Part shown: positions 1 through 5,827 of the stretch, in pieces
How positions within the stretch are numbered: position 1 is the stretch's first letter
How the letters are laid out: each line of letters opens with the position of its first letter
Assembly: GCA_041665185.1 (NCBI GenBank)
Contig: JBAYJH010000208.1
Span: 1-8,825 of the forward strand
DNA from: JACRAR01 sp041665185
Lineage (GTDB): Bacteria; Pseudomonadota; Gammaproteobacteria; Burkholderiales; Rhodocyclaceae
DNA length: 8,825 nucleotides
Reading direction: 5' to 3'
Notes under the pieces: model-generated
Told to the model about the DNA's origin: nothing
The model's database searches: none
What the model saw: the letters and a program-made list of their open reading frames with translations, nothing else
Made by a program: the position numbers and the translations under genes

Positions 1-183
1 AATCGAACTTTCGATACTGCCGCGGATGCCGGTGACCACCACCTTATCCACCGGCGCCGCCTGCTGGGCGTGGACGATGCCGGTTGCAAACAGCGACGCA
101 CAGGCCGCGGCGAGCGGCGTGAGCCGCAACCCCGAGCGGCAATGGTGCTGCTTGTGGCGATACTCCATGGCTGATTTCCTCAT
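1..183 (-). CDS. TonB-dependent receptor, N-terminal fragment (runs off left edge)
   Basis: Outer-membrane active transporter, of which only the first 61 codons are visible. Residues 1-39 form a signal peptide: a long basic and histidine-rich n-region, a hydrophobic stretch at about 21-37, and a likely cleavage site VHA|QQ after residue 39. The mature N-terminus carries a classic TonB box, DKVVVTGIRGSIESSI, at residues 46-61. That pattern is typical of the large TonB receptors of Xanthomonadales and Oxalobacteraceae. The ATG at 183 is preferred because GGGAGG lies 9 bases upstream on the minus strand (193-198); a second in-frame ATG at 168 is possible. It begins 67 bases after the stop of the solute-binding protein gene, on the same strand and with no terminator between, so the two are probably co-transcribed. 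The location suggests uptake of amino-sugar oligosaccharides, but the plug and barrel are outside the window, so the substrate is inference. Confidence 0.9.
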   Translation of the reverse strand, partial: MRKSAMEYRHKQHHCRSGLRLTPLAAACASLFATGIVHAQQAAPVDKVVVTGIRGSIESSI

Positions 184-250
184 TGCTTCCTTCCTCCCGT
201 TAATGCGACATTGAAATTCATGTACTGCGACGAATAGTGCTCCTGTCCGA

Positions 251-1525
251 TCACTTGCCTTGTTGCGGCTTGTACCATTTCGCCAGGCCGTTCTGTATTC
301 TGGCGGCGGCATCCTTGGGCGCGAGCTTGCCATTCAGGACTTGCGAACTGGCATTCCATAGCGCGTCTTCCATGCTCGGCTGGCCACGGTTGAGCACCTG
401 GGCGTTCAGGCGGATGGTGGAGCCGCAGCGCGCGCGCCATTCCATCATCTGCTTGGCCACCGGATCGCGCACCGCGATCAGGTGAGTGGATAAGGAGAAG
501 AAGCCGGTGACGCGGTTGGTATAAATGTCGGCAAACTCCTGCGAGCCGACCCACGCCAGGAACTTCAGGGCGTCGTCCTTGTTCTTCGCTTGGCGGTTAA
601 CGCCCAGGCCGATATCCATGTGGTCGGCGACGTAGCATTTGTCCCCGTCCTTGCGCACCGGCGGCGGAAAGGCCCCGAATTCCAGGCCCTGGATGTGGTT
701 GAAATAGGAGATATCCCAGGAGCCGGCCGGATAGAGTGCCGCACCGCCCTGGGCGAACTGCTTCTGGCTGTCGGTGTAGGATTGTGCGGCAGCTCCCCTG
801 GGCAGATACACGCCGAGCCTGGCAAGATGGCCGAAGGCGGCGACAAATTGCGGGTCGGTGAATTTTGCGCGGCCCTCGATCAGCGCCTTGCGCCCTTCCT
901 CGCCCCGCCAGTAGTTCGGTCCGACGCTGGAGAACACAGTTTGCGCCGACTCCCAGCGGTCTGCCGTGCCCAGGGCCAGCGGCACAAAGCCGCCATGCTT
1001 GGCGATGGCGTCCAGCACCGCGAAGAACTCCGCCTCGTTATTCGGTGCTTGCAGATTGAGCCGCTTGAAGATCTTCTTGTTGTAGAGATAGCCGTGAATC
1101 ACCGAGGCGACCGGCATGCAGAAGGTTTCCCTGGCGTCGTCGGTCTGCCAGGCCAGCATCGAGGCCGGCAGGAAGTTCTGCATGCCCGGTTTGCCGTCCA
1201 GCCTTTCCAGATAGCCCTTGCGATAGAGCGACAGCGACACGTCGAAGGGACGGCAGGCCACCAAGTCGCCGGCCGTTCCCGCCGCCAATCTGGCCGCCAG
1301 CTTGGCGTCATAGTCGGTCGGTGCGGTCGGCGCAAACTTGACTTCGATGCCGGGATGCCTTCTTTCGAATGCGGGGATCAGGACGGTTTCCCATATGGCC
1401 TTGTCGTCGATGCGCCAGCTCTCGATGGACAAGGTGCCGGCGCGTGCGGCTCCCGCCGCTAGCAGCGAGATTACCAGCGCGCGGCGGAGTACTCCTGATA
1501 GCAATGAAATGCGGCCGAAAGGCAT
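251..1525 (-). CDS. Extracellular solute-binding protein, family 1 (sugar ABC type)
   Basis: Periplasmic carbohydrate-binding lipocalin-unrelated 'SBP family 1' protein of 424 residues, about the usual length. The chosen ATG at 1525 gives a good signal peptide: basic RR at 14-15, hydrophobic 16-28, cleavage ARA|G after residue 29. Family landmarks include IPAFERRHPGIEVKF at 50-64, the segment GDLVACRPFD at 86-95 in the first lobe, YLYNKKIF at 146-153 near the hinge, and AGSWDISYF at 267-275, the usual sugar-stacking Trp region. An in-frame GTG at 1588 would add 21 residues (445 in total) but has no evident ribosome-binding site and would bury the signal peptide. The ATG site is itself only weakly supported (GGACAGG just upstream). 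No ABC permease or ATPase gene is visible: the downstream neighbour is a TonB-dependent receptor, and a GlcNAc/MurNAc operon diverges from it. An amino-sugar or chitooligosaccharide ligand is inferred from context only. Confidence 0.88.
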   Translation of the reverse strand: MPFGRISLLSGVLRRALVISLLAAGAARAGTLSIESWRIDDKAIWETVLIPAFERRHPGIEVKFAPTAPTDYDAKLAARLAAGTAGDLVACRPFDVSLSLYRKGYLERLDGKPGMQNFLPASMLAWQTDDARETFCMPVASVIHGYLYNKKIFKRLNLQAPNNEAEFFAVLDAIAKHGGFVPLALGTADRWESAQTVFSSVGPNYWRGEEGRKALIEGRAKFTDPQFVAAFGHLARLGVYLPRGAAAQSYTDSQKQFAQGGAALYPAGSWDISYFNHIQGLEFGAFPPPVRKDGDKCYVADHMDIGLGVNRQAKNKDDALKFLAWVGSQEFADIYTNRVTGFFSLSTHLIAVRDPVAKQMMEWRARCGSTIRLNAQVLNRGQPSMEDALWNASSQVLNGKLAPKDAAARIQNGLAKWYKPQQGK

Positions 1526-1631
1526 AGCCTGTCCATGACGATGCGGTACCGGGCGATACCGTGAAACGATGCTAGCACCGCTTTTCACGTGACACCACGC
1601 GCCGGCGGGCCAACCGAGCCCGGTAGCTAAC

Positions 1632-1658
1632 CGTATAAATCCATGGGGATTTCGTCAA
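1632..1658 (-). promoter_or_regulatory. Candidate sigma70-like promoter for solute-binding protein/TonB receptor, with palindrome in the spacer
   Basis: On the minus strand TTGACG (1658-1653, 5 of 6 matches to the -35 consensus) is followed after 15 bases by TATACG (1637-1632, 4 of 6). The 15-base spacer is shorter than the optimal 17. A perfect inverted repeat fills the spacer: AAATCC (1637-1642), ATGG, GGATTT (1647-1652). That is where an operator would block RNA polymerase. Transcription would start near 1625, about 100 bases before the chosen ATG at 1525, or about 37 before the alternative GTG at 1588. This is a reading by eye; the short spacer lowers confidence. Confidence 0.4.
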
Positions 1659-1718
1659 TTCATGGCGTGCCTGGGCGTTACATAGGCTTACATGCCGGCG
1701 TCCGCATGGCCCGCAATG

Positions 1719-1735
1719 TGGCCGGCAAGCGGCCA
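1719..1735. repeat. Short perfect hairpin (6-bp stem, 5-nt loop)
   Basis: TGGCCG (1719-1724) and CGGCCA (1730-1735) are perfect reverse complements separated by GCAAG. No T-tract follows on either strand, so it does not look like a rho-independent terminator. It lies between the candidate promoters of the two divergent units and could simply be a product of GC-rich sequence. Confidence 0.35.
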
Positions 1736-1792
1736 GAAACAGCGCCAGCCGATTGACGAACTCGTTGTAGTCGTTCATCGGCAAAACTTACG

Positions 1793-1814
1793 CAACATTA
1801 CAAATCATTACCAA
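1793..1814 (-). promoter_or_regulatory. Candidate operator, looser direct repeat facing the minus-strand unit
   Basis: Read on the minus strand this patch starts TTGGTAAT and ends TTTGTAATGTTG, so two GTAATG/GTAAT-like units recur 10 bases apart (CATTAC at 1796-1801 and 1806-1811 on the plus strand). It resembles, in opposite orientation, the stronger TGGTAT direct repeat at 1929-1951 in front of the kinase gene. This fits a second binding site of the same regulator. The match is partial and was found by eye. Confidence 0.3.
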
Positions 1815-1928
1815 GCCGCCGGCGATTTCGGCAAAAAAACCACAGGCCTCCACGTGATCGATCTGGCGCTGGCCGGTGGGGCGATCGACAGCGAGGACCG
1901 AAGGTGCAGGCGATCATGGTGCGGCCAT

Positions 1929-1951
1929 TTGGTATTAAACTGGTATCATTG
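1929..1951 (+). promoter_or_regulatory. Candidate GntR/HutC operator and promoter of the amino-sugar operon
   Basis: Two identical TGGTAT hexamers (1930-1935 and 1941-1946) lie 11 bases apart, one helical turn, in an AT-rich patch 34-55 bases before the kinase start. TGGT-A/C-T half-sites are characteristic of GntR/HutC regulators of GlcNAc genes such as DasR and NagR, although those sites are usually inverted repeats. The second unit overlaps TATCAT (1944-1949, 5 of 6 matches to a -10 box), which would place a transcript start near 1956 and give a leader of about 30 bases. No good -35 is visible 17 bases upstream of that box, so the promoter may be weak or activator-dependent. The GntR gene two genes into the operon is the obvious candidate ligand-responsive repressor. 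Confidence 0.45.
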
Positions 1952-1984
1952 TCGAATGGTGACTTGCGCGGCGCTTTGAAGGAT

Positions 1985-2878
1985 ATGCGGAAGACAGACG
2001 AGATCGAGTTCCTGGTCGGCGTGGATGGCGGCGGCAGCGGCACCCGTGCGCTGCTGGCGCGCCGCGACGGCACGCTGCTGGGGCGCGGCGAGGCGGGACC
2101 GTCGGCGCTGGGGCAGGGCGTCGACGCCGCCTGGATACAAATCCGGCTGGCCGTGCAGGCCGCCTTCGCCGATGCCGGGCAGGCGCCGCCGGACTGGCGG
2201 CAATGCGCTCTGGGCGCGGGTCTGTCGGGTGCCAGCATCCAGGCGTGGCGGGACGATTTTCTGGCGCGCAATATCGGTTTCGCCCACCTGGTGCTGGAGT
2301 CGGATTGCTTTACCACCTTGCTTGGCGCCCATGGCGGCCACCCCGGGGCGATCGTCGCGTCGGGAACCGGCAGCGTCGGGGAAGTCTTGCGCCCGGATGG
2401 CACGCGCCGCATCGTCGGCGGCTGGGGCTTTCCGCTCGGCGATGAAGGCAGCGGCGCCTGGCTGGGCCAGCGGGCGGTGCAACTGGCGCAAGCCGCCAGC
2501 GATGGCCGCGCCCCTGTCGGCGAACTGGCGCGCCTGGTGTGGGCAAGCTGCGGTGCCGATCGCGCCAGCCTGCAAGCGTGGTGCCGCCAGGCCGGCCAGT
2601 TCGCTTTTGCCCGACTCGCGCCGGACGTGTTTGCCTGCGCCGACGGCGATCCGGCGGCTGCCCGCCTGCTGGACGAGGCGGTGGCGGCATTGAATGCCCT
2701 GGCTCTAGCACTCGACCCGGCGGGTGACTTGCCGCTGGCGGTGTGCGGCAGCGTGGGACGGCGTCTGGCTGGACGGCTCGCCCCCGAATTGCGCCGCCGC
2801 TATGTCGAGGCCGCGGGCGATGCGGCGAGCGGCGCGCTGACGCTGATTGGACGCGCCATGGCGATCCCCGGCCGATGA
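1985..2878 (+). CDS. nagK: N-acetylglucosamine kinase-like BadF/BadG/BcrA/BcrD ATPase
   Basis: Cytoplasmic ASKHA-fold sugar kinase of 297 residues, predicted to phosphorylate GlcNAc at C6 with ATP; MurNAc or glucosamine are alternative or additional substrates. The phosphate-1 loop GVDGGGSGTRALL is at residues 12-24. ESD (105-107) provides the likely catalytic Asp107. The phosphate-2 motif ASGTGS is at 125-130, the sugar-binding/hinge motif GGWGFPLGDEGSGAWLG at 145-161, and the adenosine-side glycine motif AVCGSVGRRL at 252-261. The length fits NAGK/GspK-type enzymes. ATG 1985 was chosen because family similarity begins just after it. GAAGGA lies almost directly against the start codon, unusually close, and upstream in-frame starts (GTG 1904, ATG 1916) would run through the candidate operator. 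It is the first gene of the operon and its TGA overlaps the next start (ATGA). Clostridial MurK, a GlcNAc/MurNAc kinase of the same superfamily, makes dual specificity plausible given murQ downstream. Confidence 0.85.
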   Translation: MRKTDEIEFLVGVDGGGSGTRALLARRDGTLLGRGEAGPSALGQGVDAAWIQIRLAVQAAFADAGQAPPDWRQCALGAGLSGASIQAWRDDFLARNIGFAHLVLESDCFTTLLGAHGGHPGAIVASGTGSVGEVLRPDGTRRIVGGWGFPLGDEGSGAWLGQRAVQLAQAASDGRAPVGELARLVWASCGADRASLQAWCRQAGQFAFARLAPDVFACADGDPAAARLLDEAVAALNALALALDPAGDLPLAVCGSVGRRLAGRLAPELRRRYVEAAGDAASGALTLIGRAMAIPGR

Positions 2879-3630
2879 AGCGGGACGCCTTCGCCGAATT
2901 CAAGCCGGACGCGGGGGACAGCTCGCCGCTCTACCTGCAACTCGCCCGCACCTTGGGGCACGCGGTGCGCGACGGCCGCTATCAGGTGAACCAGGCGCTG
3001 CCGTCCGAACGCACTCTGTCCGCGCAACTCCGCGTGTCGCGGGTGACCGCGCGCAAGGCCATCGATCGACTGGTCGACGAGGGACTGATCCAGCGCCGGC
3101 GAGGGTCGGGAAACTACATCGCGCCACGCCTGGAACAACCCTTGTCGCGCCTCAGCAGTTTTTCCGAGGAACTCAAGCAGCGCGGCTATACCCCGGGTTC
3201 GCGCTGGCTGGAACGTTCCATCCGTGCGGCAACGGCGCAGGAACGGCAATCCCTGGGCCTGGGACGTGGCGCGCGGGTGGCCCATCTGGAACGCCTGCGG
3301 CTGGCCAATGAGGCTGTCATGGCGTACGAGATCAGCGTCTTGCCGCTTACGGTCCTTCCCGATCCGAGCCTGGTCCGGGCCTCCCTGTATCGTTACCTGG
3401 AGCGCAGCGGGCACGCGCCGGTGCGCGCGCAGCAGCATCTCCAGGCGGTCAATGCGCCGGACCGGCTGGCCGCGCAACTCGGCATACCTGCGGGACAGGC
3501 GGTGTTGTTCATCACCCGTGTCGGCTACGGCGAAGCGGGCCAGGCGGTCGAATTGACCCATTCCTATTGCCGTAACGATTACTACGACTTCATGGTCGAA
3601 CTGAGGCGCGAGGTTCACTCGAAATCATGA
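2875..3630 (+). CDS. GntR/HutC-family transcriptional regulator (amino-sugar sensor)
   Basis: DNA-binding repressor of 251 residues. The winged helix-turn-helix spans about residues 17-83: LPSERTLSAQLRVSRVTARKA at 42-62 is the canonical GntR recognition region, followed by the wing EGLIQRRRGSGNYI at 69-82. The UTRA effector domain spans about 92-243, with RLRLAN (140-145), YEISVLP (151-157) and THSYCRNDYYDF (228-239), positions where DasR/NagR-type proteins contact the effector sugar phosphate. The start ATG overlaps the kinase stop (ATGA) without its own clear ribosome-binding site, so translation is likely coupled. Its stop overlaps the nagA start in the same way. Being inside the nag operon strongly suggests it is the local regulator (NagR/NagQ-like), probably released by GlcNAc-6-P or GlcN-6-P and autoregulating through the TGGTAT repeats at 1930-1946. 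The effector and operator are inferred; the family call is firm. Confidence 0.92.
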   Translation: MKRDAFAEFKPDAGDSSPLYLQLARTLGHAVRDGRYQVNQALPSERTLSAQLRVSRVTARKAIDRLVDEGLIQRRRGSGNYIAPRLEQPLSRLSSFSEELKQRGYTPGSRWLERSIRAATAQERQSLGLGRGARVAHLERLRLANEAVMAYEISVLPLTVLPDPSLVRASLYRYLERSGHAPVRAQQHLQAVNAPDRLAAQLGIPAGQAVLFITRVGYGEAGQAVELTHSYCRNDYYDFMVELRREVHSKS

Positions 3631-4778
3631 CCAAACTGGCCGGACATATTCTCACACCCCAGGGCTTCATCGCCGGCGAAATCGAGTTTGGCGCCGACGC
3701 GGCAAACCTGGGGCGCATTGCCCGCATCAGCGGCATACCGGTCAGCGAGGCCGTCGCACGAGATTCCGGGCAGCCGCTGATCCTGCCGGGCTTCATCGAC
3801 CTGCACGTTCATGGCGGCGGCGGACGCGACATCATGGAAGGCGGCGACGCGGCGCGGTGCGTCGCCGAGATGCATGCGCGCCACGGCACCACGGCGCTGC
3901 TGGCGACGACTATGACCGCGCCCGCGGCGGACCTCCTGACGGCTTTCAGCGGATTGGCGCCGCTTTGCGGCACGCCGGGGAGGCAGGCGGCGACGGGCGC
4001 CCGGATACTCGGCGTGCATCTCGAAGGCCCCTACATCAATGCCGAGAAGCTGGGCGCGCAACCGGATTTCGCCCGCCCGATGCAACTGGCTGAACTCGCT
4101 GAGTTGAACGCCCTGGCACCGATCAGGCTGATCACCCTGGCGCCGGAGATACCCGCCAACATGGCGGCGATCGAGGCCCTCTGTGCGGCCGGCTACCGGG
4201 TCCAGATCGGCCATACCCAGGGCAGCTACGAGGATGGCGTGACGGCCCTGGATCGGGGCGCCGGCGGGTTTACCCACCTCTTCAACGCCATGAGCGGCCT
4301 GCACCATCGCCAGCCCGGCATGGTCGGGGCGGCGCTGGCGCAGGCGCGCTATGCCGAGATCATCCCCGACCTGGTGCATGTCCACCCCGGCGCGATTCGC
4401 GTGGCGCTGCGGGCCATTCCCTGCCTCTACTGCGTCACCGATTCGACCGCCGCGGCGGGAATGCCGGATGGCGAATACCGCCTCGGTCGCCACACCGTCA
4501 GCAAATGCCTGGGCGGCGTCCGCCTGGTGGATGGCACCCTGGCCGGATCGACACTGACCATGATCCAGGCCCTACACAATCTGGTCGGCGCACTGGGACT
4601 GGACCTGACCGATGCGTCGCGGCGGCTGTCCACCCACGCCGCCGACTATCTGGGCGTGACGGATCGCGGGCGCCTGGCGCCGGGCGCCTGGGGCGACCTC
4701 GTGCTGCTGGATCGCGATTTGAAATTAACCGATGTTTTCACGGAAGGAGTATCGCTTGACCACCCGCATGCTGGATGA
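3627..4778 (+). CDS. nagA: N-acetylglucosamine-6-phosphate deacetylase
   Basis: Amidohydrolase of 383 residues, the normal length, converting GlcNAc-6-P to glucosamine-6-P and acetate in the cytoplasm. The metal/active-site signatures are all present: PGFIDLHVHGGGG at 54-66 with the HxH pair His60/His62, HLEGPYIN at 131-138 with metal ligand Glu133, IGHT with His196, THLFNAM with His217, and VTDS with catalytic Asp272. The C-terminal SRRLSTHAADYLG (331-343) and GRLAPGAWGDLVLLD (348-362) are typical. The start lies in an ATGA overlap with the GntR stop and has no strong ribosome-binding site of its own, suggesting coupling. Its last 23 bases overlap the start of the next gene, and the ribosome-binding site for that gene is embedded in the nagA coding sequence. 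It receives GlcNAc-6-P from both the kinase and MurQ. Identification is firm. Confidence 0.96.
   Translation: MTKLAGHILTPQGFIAGEIEFGADAANLGRIARISGIPVSEAVARDSGQPLILPGFIDLHVHGGGGRDIMEGGDAARCVAEMHARHGTTALLATTMTAPAADLLTAFSGLAPLCGTPGRQAATGARILGVHLEGPYINAEKLGAQPDFARPMQLAELAELNALAPIRLITLAPEIPANMAAIEALCAAGYRVQIGHTQGSYEDGVTALDRGAGGFTHLFNAMSGLHHRQPGMVGAALAQARYAEIIPDLVHVHPGAIRVALRAIPCLYCVTDSTAAAGMPDGEYRLGRHTVSKCLGGVRLVDGTLAGSTLTMIQALHNLVGALGLDLTDASRRLSTHAADYLGVTDRGRLAPGAWGDLVLLDRDLKLTDVFTEGVSLDHPHAG
4742..4758 (+). promoter_or_regulatory. Ribosome-binding site that decides a TTG start for NagB-II
   Basis: GGAAGGAG (4742-4749) is an excellent Shine-Dalgarno sequence. It is followed 6 bases later (after T4750-C4755) by TTG at 4756-4758, in frame with the SIS deaminase. 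The next ATG in frame (4768) is 18 bases away and the upstream ATG (4732) precedes the Shine-Dalgarno, so TTG is the best-supported start. The whole site lies inside the 3' end of nagA. Confidence 0.75.
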
Positions 4779-5778
4779 AGCCCGCGCGGCCCCCGAGGCC
4801 GTTGCCAGGCAGTTGGAACATGACCAGGAACGCTACCGCGATTTCGGCGCGACGCTGCGCTTGCCGAGCTCGACTTCCTTGCTGACCGTGGCGCGCGGCA
4901 GTTCCGACCATGCCGCGCATTTCATGGCCTATCTGATCATGGCGCGCTTGGGCCGGCTGGTGACCTCGCTGCCGATGTCGCTGGTGACCCTCTACCATTC
5001 GCAGATCGCTTGCCAGGGCCTGGTGTCCATGGCTTTCTCGCAGTCGGGACAGAGCCCGGACCTGGTCGAGCCGACACGGTTCTTCCGTGCCGGCGGCGCC
5101 ACCACGGCGGCCTTCGTGAATGATCCGGATTCGCCGCTGGCCGGCGCGGCGCAATGGCTCTTCCCATTGCATGCCGGCGCAGAAACCAGCGTCGCTGCCA
5201 CCAAGAGTTTCATCGCGCAACTGGTGGCCGGTGCGCGCGTGGTGGCCGCCTGGCAGGAGGACCAGCAATTGCACCGGGCACTGGCCGGCCTGCCGCAGGT
5301 CCTGGCGCGCGCGGTGGCGACCGACTGGTCCGAGGCCGTCGCGGTGTTGCGGCACGCCGATAAGCTGTTCGTCATCGGCCGGGGCACCGGCATGCCGGCG
5401 GCGCTCGAGGCGGCGTTGAAGTTCAAGGAAACCTGCGCCATCCAGGCGGAGGCTTTTTCGTCCGCCGAAGTCAAGCATGGGCCGATGGCCTTGATCGAGG
5501 AAGGTTACCCACTGCTGGTGTTCGCTCCGCGCGGACCGGCACAGGCCGGCTTGCTGGCGCTGACCGAAGAGATGCGCGGGCGTGGCGCCAAGGTATTGCT
5601 GGCCGCGCCGGCCGACGCGCCGGGCTGCAACCTGCCCATCGTCGAGTCCGCGGCCGAGGACCTCGATACGATCTCCGCCATCCAGAGTTTCTATCCCATG
5701 GTCGAGGCCCTGGCGCGCGCTCGCGGCTTCGACCCCGATCATCCGCGCCACCTGGCGAAAGTCACGCGTACCCAATGA
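4756..5778 (+). CDS. nagB-II: Glucosamine-6-phosphate deaminase, SIS type (NagB-II)
   Basis: Double-SIS-domain cytoplasmic enzyme of 340 residues, related to the isomerase half of GlmS. It is predicted to convert glucosamine-6-P to fructose-6-P and ammonia, and is unrelated in fold to E. coli NagB. The first SIS domain has ARGSSDHAAHF (46-56) and the phosphosugar loop SQSGQSPD (95-102). ETSVAATKSF is at 143-152. The second SIS domain has IGRGTG (207-212) and the conserved ALKFKETCAIQAEAF...EVKHGPMALI block (220-247), ending with DPDHPRHLAKVT (326-337) as in the GlmS isomerase C-terminus. No glutamine amidotransferase domain precedes it, which separates it from GlmS. A TTG start is chosen from the ribosome-binding site. 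It overlaps nagA by 23 bases and completes the catabolic route GlcNAc-6-P to fructose-6-P. An AgaS-like role on galactosamine-6-P is the main alternative, disfavoured by the nagA/murQ context. Confidence 0.9.
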   Translation: MTTRMLDEARAAPEAVARQLEHDQERYRDFGATLRLPSSTSLLTVARGSSDHAAHFMAYLIMARLGRLVTSLPMSLVTLYHSQIACQGLVSMAFSQSGQSPDLVEPTRFFRAGGATTAAFVNDPDSPLAGAAQWLFPLHAGAETSVAATKSFIAQLVAGARVVAAWQEDQQLHRALAGLPQVLARAVATDWSEAVAVLRHADKLFVIGRGTGMPAALEAALKFKETCAIQAEAFSSAEVKHGPMALIEEGYPLLVFAPRGPAQAGLLALTEEMRGRGAKVLLAAPADAPGCNLPIVESAAEDLDTISAIQSFYPMVEALARARGFDPDHPRHLAKVTRTQ

Positions 5779-5827
5779 GCGGACTCGCAAGCGTACCCAC
5801 CCGGAACCCGTCGAGGAGTAAAGCGCC

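Larger units (their letters stand above)
1526..1984. other. Divergent intergenic regulatory region
   Basis: This 459-base gap between the divergent solute-binding-protein and kinase genes has no convincing gene. It contains locally AT-rich patches (about 1632-1660, 1783-1812 and 1927-1950) that stand out from the GC-rich surroundings. They coincide with a sigma70-like minus-strand promoter, a 16-base palindrome, and two direct-repeat operator candidates. A minus-strand reading frame starts at 1778 (ATG) or 1784 (TTG) and stops at 1572, overlapping the alternative GTG start of the neighbour. It begins MNDYNEFVNRLALF but has no ribosome-binding site, and its later part is Arg/Cys-rich in the manner of a non-coding frame, so it is not called. 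Confidence 0.7.

Noticed and set aside
180..221. 13-codon frame MNFNVALTGGRKQ ending in an ATGA overlap with the TonB receptor start
   Set aside because: No ribosome-binding site before its ATG and too short to judge. Its last codons are simply the Shine-Dalgarno region of the receptor gene.
517..528. TTGGTATAAAT-like word inside the solute-binding protein gene
   Set aside because: It resembles the TGGTAT operator unit but is single, lies deep within a coding region and is far from any promoter.
590..1462. Long plus-strand frame of 290 codons opposite the solute-binding protein gene
   Set aside because: It is an antisense shadow of a well-supported gene in GC-rich DNA; its product shows no domain and lacks an upstream ribosome-binding site.
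1719..1735. Hairpin considered as a rho-independent terminator
   Set aside because: There is no run of T after the stem on either strand, and it sits between divergent promoters where no terminator is expected.
1572..1784. Minus-strand frame of up to 70 codons beginning MP-MNDYNEFVNRLALF upstream of the solute-binding protein
   Set aside because: The first 15 or so codons look plausible, but there is no ribosome-binding site, the rest is Arg/Cys-rich in the way of a chance frame, and the candidate promoter at 1632-1658 lies inside it. Conservation in relatives would be needed to revive it.
1586..1857. Two CACGTGA sequences (1586-1592 and 1851-1857) in the divergent gap
   Set aside because: A 7-base word twice in GC-rich DNA is weak evidence, and their positions (one on an alternative start codon) do not fit a promoter arrangement or a CRP site.
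1692..1979. Plus-strand frame of 95 codons in the intergenic gap
   Set aside because: It runs through the AT-rich operator/promoter patches, has no ribosome-binding site and no recognisable domain.
3615..4493. Minus-strand frame of 292 codons opposite nagA, and similar long antisense frames opposite nagB-II, murQ and the permease gene
   Set aside because: All are mirror frames of firmly identified genes, typical of high-GC codon use, with Arg/Gln/His-rich products and no family features.
5766..5799. 9-base direct repeat GCGTACCCA (5766-5774 and 5791-5799) around the nagB-II stop codon
   Set aside because: Short, with one copy in coding sequence and no element between them. Most likely chance or a small duplication without function.
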